A stretch of DNA of 5,705 bases from Bacteriovoracaceae bacterium (GCA_023250755.1 JAHFAC010000138.1:1-5705), one strand, 5' to 3'; positions 1 to 5,528 are shown, numbered from the stretch's first letter. The notes: a model not told the origin generated them from the sequence alone. Made by a program: numbers and translations.

Positions 1-1416
1 TCACCGGAAGCGCTCGACGCAGTTGTTGGAGACCTCTACCGTGATGTCTCTAATGTAATCGACTGTCGGCAGTGTGCGAACTGCTGCAAAACTTATGATA
101 TCGCTGTAGATCAAGCTGACGCTCAAAGACTTGCCGCTGGGATGAAGTTGGAAGTTGACGAATTCAAGAAAAAATATCTTAAAAATGCTGACGAAGGAGA
201 AGGATTCTATTTCAAATCTAAACCTTGTCCGCTTCTGAAAGATGACTCTTGTACTCAGTACGAAAACCGACCTAAAGTATGCCGAGAGTTCCCTCACCTC
301 GATAAGCCGAGCTTTTTGAGCAGGACTCTCGATGTCATTCAAAACTGCTCTGTCTGTCCCATTGTTTTTAATGTTTGGGAGCAGCTTAAAGTTCAAGGCC
401 AGTCTTTAGAAAGAGGAATAGCTATGGAGCCTACCCTAGTACCTTCGTCACCGAATTCTTCAAATCAAATTGAATGGATTCTGAAGTCATTCGAGTTTTT
501 CGATGGAGTTTATAAGAGAGATGCTGTTGAAGCGGCAGTTCATTTGAAAGAGGAAATTACTCCCCATCTGCTTGGAATCCTCGAGGACGTGATTAGAAAT
601 CCAGAAAAATATGCCGATGAAAATTTGCAATGCCAGTCCCCATTTTACGCAGCTATGTTGTTGAGTTTCTTCAAGGAAGAAAAAGCTCACCCTCTATTTC
701 TAAAGGCGTTTGGATTACCTGGCGAGCTTTCTTCGAAGATCTTTGGAGATCTTGTTACTGGGGAACTGCCCGTATTTTTATACAGAACCTGCTCGGGCAA
801 TATTAAAGGCATTCAAGAGCTGGTGCTTAATCAGCAGGCTTATTCTTACTGCCGTAGTTCAGCTGGTATGGCTCTGGTTTACTGTGTAGCTGGGGGTTTT
901 GCAGATCGGGAAGATATTCTAAAATTTTTCTCAGGGTTATTCTCTATAGAAACAGGTTCTTCAGATGATGACTTTTTGAGTTTTATTGCTTGCAGCATGG
1001 AAGACCTCTATCCCGATACCGCCATGGATGTCATCGAGTCCGGTTATGAGAAAGGTCTCATTTGCCCAGGAATAATTGGTAAGAAGAATTTTATAAGAAC
1101 CATTGAGTCCGGCTCTCCAGAAAGTTCTCTTGAAAAAGTTCGAGTTCAATTGAGGAGACAAATGCATGAAAGCATCCACGATTATATGGAATGGTGGGCC
1201 TGCTTCAATGAGAAAAAGTGTCCGAGTAGGCCTCCAGGATCGCTCCCAGAGGCCCCTCACAGTCCCGTGCTAGCAGATTTCCCGCACACGGTTCTTCAAG
1301 CAAGCTCCCTGAATAGCCAGAGCTGTGACCGCGGTCGCATCAATCCTTGGACAATTCTCGGCTTGGGAAGCGGATATTTTCCGAGTATTTTCTCGAACTT
1401 CTTCCAGGTGACATAG
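1..1416 (+). CDS. YkgJ-type cysteine-cluster / DUF1186 protein, start outside window, 3' end altered by intron insertion
   Basis: The frame is open from base 1 with no start codon before the first cysteines, so the N-terminus lies outside the window. Counting from base 1, residues 22-29 carry CxxCxxCC, followed by Cys76, Cys84, Cys94, Cys116 and Cys119. This is the pattern of the YkgJ / Fe-S-cluster-like family (PF03692 type), presumed to bind zinc or an iron-sulfur cluster. From about residue 155 to 402 the helical sequence resembles DUF1186, including EITPHLLGILEDV and a closing WWACF. The biochemical role of both domains is unknown. Native sequence ends at Lys406 (base 1218). The last 65 residues, up to the stop at 1414-1416, are translated from the antisense of a group II intron. 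Without the intron the frame would close after six further codons (stop at 3220-3222), giving an end of NEKKLVSCIT. The family assignment of the first part is secure; DUF1186 is from recall of its conserved words. Confidence 0.85.
   Translation, partial: SPEALDAVVGDLYRDVSNVIDCRQCANCCKTYDIAVDQADAQRLAAGMKLEVDEFKKKYLKNADEGEGFYFKSKPCPLLKDDSCTQYENRPKVCREFPHLDKPSFLSRTLDVIQNCSVCPIVFNVWEQLKVQGQSLERGIAMEPTLVPSSPNSSNQIEWILKSFEFFDGVYKRDAVEAAVHLKEEITPHLLGILEDVIRNPEKYADENLQCQSPFYAAMLLSFFKEEKAHPLFLKAFGLPGELSSKIFGDLVTGELPVFLYRTCSGNIKGIQELVLNQQAYSYCRSSAGMALVYCVAGGFADREDILKFFSGLFSIETGSSDDDFLSFIACSMEDLYPDTAMDVIESGYEKGLICPGIIGKKNFIRTIESGSPESSLEKVRVQLRRQMHESIHDYMEWWACFNEKKCPSRPPGSLPEAPHSPVLADFPHTVLQASSLNSQSCDRGRINPWTILGLGSGYFPSIFSNFFQVT
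1220..1260 (-). ncRNA. Group II intron domain VI with branch-point A and 3' splice site
   Basis: Eleven consecutive pairs, two of them wobbles, between 1253-1243 and 1238-1228 close a GCGA tetraloop. The basal pairing GAG/CTC leaves the A at 1227 unpaired, the expected lariat branch point. Seven bases follow it to the terminal AC at 1221-1220, matching the usual distance and the AY ending. The host sequence resumes at 1219. Confidence 0.8.
1261..1294 (-). ncRNA. Group II intron domain V, with altered catalytic triad
   Basis: The segment is exactly 34 nt, the canonical domain V length. CCGTG pairs with CACGG, a two-base bulge (TA) follows on the 3' side, and an upper stem GCGG/CTGC closes a GAAA-containing loop. 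In functional introns the lower stem reads G-AGC-C paired with G-GUU-C, and AGC (or CGC) is the catalytic triad. Here the 5' side reads GAACC and the 3' side GGGACT, so the triad strand is AAC and two lower pairs are mismatched. The position directly before domain VI and after the RT stop codon supports the identification. Confidence 0.75.
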
Positions 1417-2678
1417 CCTTTGCGTCCTCGCCTGCTAAGCCATTTCTTCCAGAACCGCAAGGTGCTTCGGTAGAATTGGCCAAGGGCAAAGATGTTATGG
1501 CGCCGCCCGTAATAGGCGTAGTGCCCGTGCAGGGCGCTACGCAATTCCTGGTGTTGTTTCGAGAGCGGTCGGTGCCGGTTTATCCGGCACTTCACCGCAA
1601 CTCGTTTAATTCCTCTCCTCAGCCGTTTAGCCATGGTCTTCACTTTCACGACGAACTTTCCCTGTTGGCTGATCCCACAGTAGTGGGTCATCCCCAGGAA
1701 ATTGAACGTCATCGGTGGAACTCCAGTCTTTTTGCTCTTTGCCCATGCGGATCGCCCAAACTCGATGAGCCGGGTCTTCTCCGGGTGGAGCTTGAGACCG
1801 AACTTTCCGAACCGTTGTGAAAGTACCTTCAAAAAGCGCTGTGCATCTTTCTGGTATTCGAATGTGCAAACCAGATCGTCAGCAAAACGATAGAGCTTCA
1901 TTTCGCCTCGGAGTCGTGGCTTCACCACTTCTTTCACCCAAAGATCCAGAACTTCATGTAGGTAGATATTGGCCAACACTGGACTGATGACTGAGCCTTG
2001 GTAGACGCCTTCTTCGGAGAGCAATAATCTTCCCTCCTCGATGACTCCTACGTGCAGCCATTTTCCGATCAGCCTCAGTAGATTCTTGTCCGTGATCCTC
2101 TTCGTGAGCATTTGTTTGAGTTCGTCCCGAACAATGCTCCCAAAGTAATCGCTAATGTCAGCGTCCAGAACATAGTTCGCATTTCCAAGCGTGATGTCTC
2201 GTTGGATGGCATCCAGCGCATCGTGCGCGCCCCGCCCAGGGCGATACCCATAAGATGCTGGTAGAAAATCCTGTTCGTAGATCCGGATCAGCAGCTCAGC
2301 TGCTGCCCTCTGGACGATCTTATCTTCCAGAGCCGGAATCGAGAGCGGTCTTTTCTTGCCATCTTCTTTTTCGATATACACCCTTCGCAGGGGTTGCGCT
2401 CGATAGCGCCCCTCCTTAAGTCGCTTGTAGAGATCCTCCAAGTTACTTTGCAAGTTTCTCTCGTAATCCTTGGTTGTTACACCATCGACTCCGGCGGCTG
2501 CATCCTTGCGGAGCTGCCGATAGCCCCATTCGAGCATTTCCACATTGATGTGATGCGCGATGTTCTGGAACTGAAACTGCGGATGTTGCCTCGCTGTTTC
2601 AGATATACGGTTCAGTCGCGTTGATAAGGATTCCGGAAGCGGTGTTCCGTCCTTTTTTCCCTTTGCCGTTTCGTTCAC
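1296..2678 (-). CDS. ltrA: Group II intron reverse transcriptase/maturase
   Basis: The 460-residue protein copies intron RNA into DNA during retrohoming and helps the intron fold (maturase). From the chosen start, the RT palm shows DADISDYF at 172-179 with catalytic Asp174, QGSVISPVL at 227-235 and the catalytic YRFADD box with FADD at 265-268. A group II maturase (GIIM) region follows around 384-421 (HGHYAYYGRRHN onward), rich in basic and aromatic residues. No HNH endonuclease with paired cysteines follows, so mobility would rely on target-site RNA pairing and host nicks or replication forks. The frame is open to a GTG at 2699, but GGAGG at 2688-2684 lies five bases before the GTG at 2678, which is therefore preferred. 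The stop codon ends one base before domain V, so the gene fills intron domain IV. No frameshift or missing catalytic residue is visible. The symbol is generic. Confidence 0.93.
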   Translation of the reverse strand: MNETAKGKKDGTPLPESLSTRLNRISETARQHPQFQFQNIAHHINVEMLEWGYRQLRKDAAAGVDGVTTKDYERNLQSNLEDLYKRLKEGRYRAQPLRRVYIEKEDGKKRPLSIPALEDKIVQRAAAELLIRIYEQDFLPASYGYRPGRGAHDALDAIQRDITLGNANYVLDADISDYFGSIVRDELKQMLTKRITDKNLLRLIGKWLHVGVIEEGRLLLSEEGVYQGSVISPVLANIYLHEVLDLWVKEVVKPRLRGEMKLYRFADDLVCTFEYQKDAQRFLKVLSQRFGKFGLKLHPEKTRLIEFGRSAWAKSKKTGVPPMTFNFLGMTHYCGISQQGKFVVKVKTMAKRLRRGIKRVAVKCRINRHRPLSKQHQELRSALHGHYAYYGRRHNIFALGQFYRSTLRFWKKWLSRRGRKGYVTWKKFEKILGKYPLPKPRIVQGLMRPRSQLWLFRELA

Positions 2679-2683
2679 TTGTT

Positions 2684-2688
2684 CCTCC
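2684..2688 (-). promoter_or_regulatory. Ribosome binding site of the intron reverse transcriptase
   Basis: The minus strand reads GGAGG followed by a five-base spacer (AACAA) and GTG at 2678. This site decides the start: a longer frame beginning with GTG at 2699 would place this strong Shine-Dalgarno sequence inside the coding region. Confidence 0.6.
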
Positions 2689-2699
2689 CTTCCCTCCAC

Positions 2700-3202
2700 T
2701 GGGTCCCGGTCATTTCGGTTCCGGTGTCCCAGTTTCTTAGGTACTTTGGATTCGTAAGACGTCCGTTTGTCCTCGAGATGGCTACGGTTTCCCTTGCTTC
2801 CCTCTACTGCCTGCCGCGCCTTTCCGGGGCAAGCCCCTGGCGTGGATTCACAGGTAGAACTGACGGATTCTCCCAGGTTCCTGGCGATCCCCTCTCGGCG
2901 CGTGCTCTGGTCTTCGACTCCGGTGGGCCTTTGATCATCTCGCCTTCTCGATGATTCCGGTTCTGCCTCTCACAACACTAAGAGCAGAGGCTTCCACACT
3001 TATGATTTCGGAGCTCAATCCTCACAGCCAACGCTCTCGCTGTTTACGCTTCAGAGTGCCGGTTACCCGGACACCCAGCAAAACTCGCTACCGACCTGCT
3101 GGCTAGGCTTTGGTCGGGCTGGACTTACACCAGCTGGGTTCGTTTGAAGAGTTTCAGATTTTTACTGCATCATTCCCCCTTCCCAGACTTTGCCTGGCGC
3201 GA
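2700..3202 (-). ncRNA. Group II intron 5' RNA region (domains I-III)
   Basis: These roughly 500 bases upstream of the RT gene have no protein gene and read on the minus strand as the ribozyme scaffold. Short stems are visible, such as CTGG/CCAG around TGTAAGT near 3120-3135 and CCGG/CCGG around GTAA near 3058-3070. A hairpin at 2965-2991 (GCCTCT/AGAGGC) carries the presumed EBS1 in its 15-base loop. Open frames on either strand here are chance frames. The individual domains I, II and III were not delimited. Confidence 0.7.
2965..2991 (-). other. EBS1 hairpin of the intron (exon-binding site)
   Basis: A six-pair stem (GCCTCT with AGAGGC) closes a 15-base loop. In the loop, TAGTGTT (2980-2974, minus strand) is complementary to GACACTA (3209-3203), the exon bases directly before the predicted 5' splice site. 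Loop placement and adjacency of the target to the junction are what is known for EBS1/IBS1. The pairing was found by eye and fixes the 5' boundary independently of the consensus. Confidence 0.6.
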
Positions 3203-3274
3203 TAGTGTCTTGTATAACATAGCTTTAAAAACAGCCTTTTTTGGCTCTAGAATGCATCACAGTCAGCTTCATTC

Positions 3275-3475
3275 TTGATGGGCTGTCTACCCCCTAAACT
3301 CTCTTTCAAACTCCCGTCTGAGATCCCTTCCAGACGGTTACAAATGGAGATCTATGTGGTGTCGCGGAATGAAGATCGAATCGCATTGATTCTTGTCAAT
3401 CTATTTTTAGCTGTTGTGATTGTTTTTTTTCATATTGGCTGCAGCCCCATTGATGCTGGGTTGCCTGCCCCCTAA
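3275..3475 (+). pseudogene. Possible lipoprotein remnant, first copy (LMGCLPPK)
   Basis: The frame reads L-M-G-C-L-P-P-K-L-S-F-K-L-P-S from 3275, a lipobox-like start followed by polar sequence. It then runs on to a hydrophobic stretch (ALILVNLFLAVVIVFF) and a stop at 3473-3475. In-frame upstream there is only NASQSASF back to a TAG at 3248, so there is no complete signal peptide and no start with a ribosome binding site. A second fragment with the same coding words lies 175 bp downstream in another frame. I see no functional gene here; a decayed lipoprotein gene is an inference from the repeated coding words. Confidence 0.25.
3314..3337. repeat. Small inverted repeat (hairpin)
   Basis: CCGTCTG at 3314-3320 and CAGACGG at 3331-3337 form a perfect seven-pair stem with a ten-base loop. 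No T-tract follows on either strand, so it is not a typical terminator. It lies inside the first lipoprotein-like fragment; its function is unknown. Confidence 0.4.
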
Positions 3476-3566
3476 AAACAAAAATATATCTTTCTGGTTT
3501 CCCAGGTCTTGGCCTTGTTCACGGTACGGCGGAGCAAGCCGGCGCGGCCTGGATGGCCGCGAGTGA
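3420..3566 (+). pseudogene. Possible lipoprotein remnant, second copy (LMLGCLPPK)
   Basis: From a TTG at 3420 the frame reads FFFILAAAPLMLGCLPPK, a hydrophobic stretch ending in a lipobox-like LMLGC. It then continues NKNISFWFPRS and stops at 3564-3566, inside the three-way-junction element. The n-region lacks basic residues and no ribosome binding site precedes the TTG, so expression as it stands is doubtful. The eight-T run at 3423-3430 lies where a one-base slip would join this frame to the hydrophobic stretch of the first fragment. It could also be a chance frame. Confidence 0.25.
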
Positions 3567-3572
3567 ACAAGG
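3513..3572. repeat. Structured 60-bp element able to fold into a three-way junction
   Basis: An outer stem of ten perfect pairs (CCTTGTTCAC at 3513-3522 with GTGAACAAGG at 3563-3572) encloses two hairpins: CGGC/GCCG (3527-3530 with 3538-3541, loop GGAGCAA) and CGCGGCC/GGCCGCG (3543-3549 with 3555-3561, loop TGGAT). It is far richer in G and C than its neighbours. Words from inside recur just downstream: GGAGCAA at 3531 and 3571, and CTGGATG at 3549 and 3579. This suggests a larger repeat unit extending to about 3600. It resembles dispersed structured intergenic repeats of the REP kind, but I do not recognise the family. A structured RNA or mobile-element end are alternatives. Confidence 0.6.
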
Positions 3573-3623
3573 AGCAATCTGGATGAGCGGTAGTTCGATG
3601 GAGGATCTGGGAATAGGAATAAC

Positions 3624-3674
3624 AAAAAGAACCTGCCTGACGGAGAAAGTGACACTGCTCTTTCAGGCAGGTTC
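3624..3674 (-). terminator. Rho-independent terminator of the transposase gene
   Basis: Twelve perfect pairs (GAACCTGCCTGA at 3629-3640 with TCAGGCAGGTTC at 3663-3674) enclose 22 bases that can add a few more pairs. On the minus strand the stem is followed directly by TTTTT (3628-3624) and GTTATT, and it begins eight bases after the transposase stop. On the plus strand the stem is followed by a T-rich run near 3677-3685, so it may also work the other way. Confidence 0.8.
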
Positions 3675-3682
3675 CTCTATTT

Positions 3683-5347
3683 TTACTTACTGGCCTGAAG
3701 TCCTGAGTTTACTTTTTGTTCGTATCGGGTGCCTTGTAATTTTAAAAGCATCTTTACCGCTCCGTAGGTTACTGTTTCCAGCTCCAGAGCGACTTTGCAG
3801 GCTTCATTTATCGCAGCATGCTCATACGTTTTATCGAAGTTCAGAACGCCCCAGATCGTTTGTGTATCAATGAATCCATCTCCACGTTCTAGAATGCTCA
3901 AGATAAAACGGTCTACATCCATTCCGATCCGCATTGCTGCCTGGCGATATATCGAAGACTTATCCTTGGATCGTTGCCATGGGCCACGATGTTCAGGCTT
4001 GGTGAAATGGAGCTGGTAGGGGTCTGTAATCTTCGGATGAGCTTCGATGAGCTTTCCCTCTTTAAAGACTGAGACTCTCCCTTCGCTCTCTGTAACTTTG
4101 ACCACCGCACCCACATACTTCTCGTCAACCGAGTAATACCTCCCATGATAATAAATATGAGCATCCAACCGAACCTTCTCTTTTTGTGATCCTTCAGGCG
4201 CTTGATCGACGACTCCCATCTCAGTGGCTCTTTTTCTCGGCATTTTCACTAAACTTACTCCGATAGGCTTGTTTGCGAAGAAGAATTTCTCACTTAAGTC
4301 CTGATAAGTTCTGACCTCAATCTTTTGCTTGTAAATGGAGTGTTTCAAAGGAGAGTCAATTTGATAAATATCATTGCCCCAACTGAAGGTATGGTCTCGT
4401 TTGACCTGTCGATACTCTTTCAGGCAAAAGATCTCATTCAAGTTAATGCCCGTCGGGAGAGGCTTATAGGCAGTTTGAAGATTTTCCGGTGTAACAGTGA
4501 ATTTTGGCACGTACTCATTGGGCAGGAACTGCTCTTGGAGAAAGTGATTTGCGGCGCTGTAGCTCCTGATATTTCTCAGTCTCATTTCAGGAATGAGACG
4601 GTCTTGTAAAGTACCCCAAAGTCTTTCGATCCGACCCTTTGCCTCTGGAGAGTTGGCGAAAATGACGTGAATTCCAAGCTCTTTGAGGGCTCTTTTCACT
4701 TGAGAGAACTGAGCACGCTTGGGTCCACCAAAAATTCCGGCCCGATCCACGTAGAGGATTTGAAAAATGCCCTTTTTCTCGATGATTCTTTGCAAAACCA
4801 CCATGCAGGATAGAGTGTCTTCTGCTGGGAAAAATTCGGCATACGGAACATTGCTATCGGCATCATCAATGGCGCCAATTAAGCACGAAGGTTTTCCTCC
4901 AAACCAAGCGTGAGGACTTCCATCCATTTGCAACATGAGACCCGTTTGCTGCATGCGCTGTCTGTGTTTTCGAGCTTTTCCCCTCCTCTTCTTAGCACGC
5001 TTTACCATTTCAATTTCATGGCACCACCGTCTGAACGTCTCTCGATTAATTCTTATTCCCTCAACTACTACAAGCTTCTCGAGGCAATGGGTCATGTTAA
5101 AATCAAAGTACTTCTCTCGCACTAAATCCTGGACCCTCATCTTCAACTCATCTTCGTGACGATTCACCGGAGCCTTGTTACAGTTTCCATGTTTTATACT
5201 CTGAACTCCCACTATTAAATAGCCTTTGATGTACCGCCTGAGTGTCCTTTCAGACACATTCAGTATTTGCTCCGCTTGCTTCCGGGTCATCATTTCAGCA
5301 ACTACTTTACCAACCACATCCAATTCCATTTGTTCTCGTGCGCTCAT
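3683..5347 (-). CDS. DDE transposase, ISNCY-type core with IstA-like C-terminal domain
   Basis: The 554-residue protein would bind the element's ends and catalyse DNA cleavage and strand transfer. From the ATG at 5347: a helix-turn-helix at about 17-41 (TRKQAEQILNVSERTLRRYI), a basic stretch at 116-131, then an RNase H-fold integrase core. Likely catalytic residues are Asp142 (QMDGSPHAW), Asp201 (LYVDRAGIF) and Glu241 (SPEAKGRIERLWGTLQDRL). NEIFCLKEYRQVKRDHTF near 304-321 is also typical of ISNCY/IS1202 transposases. After about residue 390 the style changes: YYHGRYYSV, FKEGKLIEAHPK, SILERGDGF, INEACKVALEL and TYGAVKMLLK follow the order of the IS21 IstA C-terminus. The ATG is preferred because GAAGGAG (5362-5356) lies eight bases upstream. 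A GTG at 5356 is also possible, with AAGGAG (5369-5364) seven bases before it, and would add three residues. The reading frame is intact. Confidence 0.9.
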   Translation of the reverse strand: MSAREQMELDVVGKVVAEMMTRKQAEQILNVSERTLRRYIKGYLIVGVQSIKHGNCNKAPVNRHEDELKMRVQDLVREKYFDFNMTHCLEKLVVVEGIRINRETFRRWCHEIEMVKRAKKRRGKARKHRQRMQQTGLMLQMDGSPHAWFGGKPSCLIGAIDDADSNVPYAEFFPAEDTLSCMVVLQRIIEKKGIFQILYVDRAGIFGGPKRAQFSQVKRALKELGIHVIFANSPEAKGRIERLWGTLQDRLIPEMRLRNIRSYSAANHFLQEQFLPNEYVPKFTVTPENLQTAYKPLPTGINLNEIFCLKEYRQVKRDHTFSWGNDIYQIDSPLKHSIYKQKIEVRTYQDLSEKFFFANKPIGVSLVKMPRKRATEMGVVDQAPEGSQKEKVRLDAHIYYHGRYYSVDEKYVGAVVKVTESEGRVSVFKEGKLIEAHPKITDPYQLHFTKPEHRGPWQRSKDKSSIYRQAAMRIGMDVDRFILSILERGDGFIDTQTIWGVLNFDKTYEHAAINEACKVALELETVTYGAVKMLLKLQGTRYEQKVNSGLQASK

Positions 5348-5355
5348 TGTGAACA

Positions 5356-5369
5356 CTCCTTCTCTCCTT
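5356..5369 (-). promoter_or_regulatory. Double Shine-Dalgarno region of the transposase gene
   Basis: The minus strand reads AAGGAG then GAAGGAG in tandem. The inner one is eight bases from the ATG at 5347; the outer one is seven bases from the GTG at 5356. Either start is therefore served, and the two possible products differ by three residues. Confidence 0.6.
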
Positions 5370-5402
5370 GTTGTAAGGTACTGGACTGCTTACAAAAACA
5401 AG
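5367..5402 (-). promoter_or_regulatory. Hairpin in the transposase leader
   Basis: On the plus strand CTTG-TTGTAAG (5367-5377) and CTTACAA-AAA-CAAG (5389-5402) form 11 pairs around an 11-base loop, with a three-base bulge. One arm overlaps the outer Shine-Dalgarno sequence (5364-5369), so the folded leader could limit translation of the transposase. Structures that hide the ribosome binding site are known to dampen expression in several insertion sequences; here the role is inferred. Confidence 0.45.
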
Positions 5403-5434
5403 AAGATTGAACCACGTCTTTGACGCGGGTAGGT

Positions 5435-5478
5435 GGTCAAAATCGCTGTGTAATTAACACCGGACAGAATCGCTGTGT
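5435..5478. repeat. Two direct 17-bp repeats next to the IS right end
   Basis: GGTCAAAATCGCTGTGT (5435-5451) and GGACAGAATCGCTGTGT (5462-5478) match at 15 of 17 positions, with the last 11 bases identical and starts 27 bp apart. Spaced direct repeats at the tips are known for IS21-type elements, where they bind IstA. They could equally be binding sites for a regulator of the adjacent response regulator gene. No matching copies were found on the left side of the IS. Confidence 0.6.
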
Positions 5479-5528
5479 GGAAACAGCAACTAAAGTTTTT
5501 CTGAAACATTCCGAAGAGTCAGGTAGCC

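Larger units (their letters stand above)
1220..3202 (-). mobile_element. Group II intron with its own reverse transcriptase, antisense to the host gene
   Basis: The element is about 1,983 nt, a usual size for an ORF-containing bacterial group II intron. The 3' end is set by domain V (1261-1294) and domain VI, which ends in AC at 1221-1220, seven bases after the bulged A at 1227. The 5' end is set by the exon bases GACACTA (minus strand, 3209-3203), which pair with the loop bases TAGTGTT at 2980-2974 (six Watson-Crick pairs and one G-U), as expected for IBS1/EBS1. The base 5' of EBS1 is T (2981) and the first 3'-exon base is A (1219), which fits a delta pairing. The first five intron bases would be TCGCG, against the family consensus GTGYG. 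The element needs the minus-strand transcript to splice, but the interrupted gene is on the plus strand. The subclass (IIA, IIB, IIC) was not determined. The 5' boundary could be off by a base or two. Confidence 0.85.
3203..3512. other. Stretch without a confident gene, between intron and IS region
   Basis: This is host DNA or mobile-element debris. It begins with the displaced end of the upstream gene (stop at 3220-3222). A weak four-pair stem AGCC-AAAAAA-GGCT followed by GTTTTT on the minus strand (3244-3225) might be a poor terminator. Two related lipobox-coding fragments, a seven-pair hairpin and an eight-T run at 3423-3430 complete it. No frame has a convincing start with a ribosome binding site. 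Together with the element at 3513-3572 and the terminator that follows, it fills the space up to the transposase stop. Confidence 0.5.
3624..5478 (-). mobile_element. Insertion sequence, ISNCY/IS1202-like with IS21-like traits (ends uncertain)
   Basis: One transposase gene fills the element and has its own terminator on the left. The limits given are those of the terminator and of the outer direct repeat on the right, not proven ends. I looked for terminal inverted repeats between 3480-3680 and 5400-5530, and for copies of the right-hand repeat on the left, and found none convincing. No target-site duplication was identified. No istB-like gene is present, although the transposase C-terminus is IstA-like. 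Confidence 0.65.

Noticed and set aside
1347..1820. Plus-strand open frame of 157 codons inside the intron
   Set aside because: It is antisense to the RT gene, has no recognisable motif, and the RT frame carries all conserved RT blocks.
2679..2954. Plus-strand open frame of 91 codons
   Set aside because: It is antisense to the structured 5' RNA region of the intron and has no family resemblance.
3225..3244. AGCC-AAAAAA-GGCT with trailing T's on the minus strand, as a terminator that attracted the intron
   Set aside because: The stem has only four pairs, and the intron junction lies about 20 bases further on, not directly after the stem as for group IIC insertions at terminators.
3351..3408. 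Short inverted repeats (GAATC/GATTC, ATTGA/TCAAT) followed by TATTTTT as a plus-strand terminator
   Set aside because: Stems of five A+T-rich pairs are too weak to support a call.
3275..3480. The repeat TGYCTRCCCCCTAAA as the left end of the IS (begins with TG)
   Set aside because: It does not match the right-side repeats in inverted orientation, and its differences fall on third codon positions, which favours a coding origin.
3513..3572. tRNA gene, because of the cloverleaf-like folding
   Set aside because: There is no anticodon arm, no conserved T-arm sequence and no CCA-type acceptor; the fold is only a three-way junction.
4325..4609. Plus-strand frame of 94 codons within the transposase
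   Set aside because: It is a shadow of the transposase on the other strand, with no own motif.
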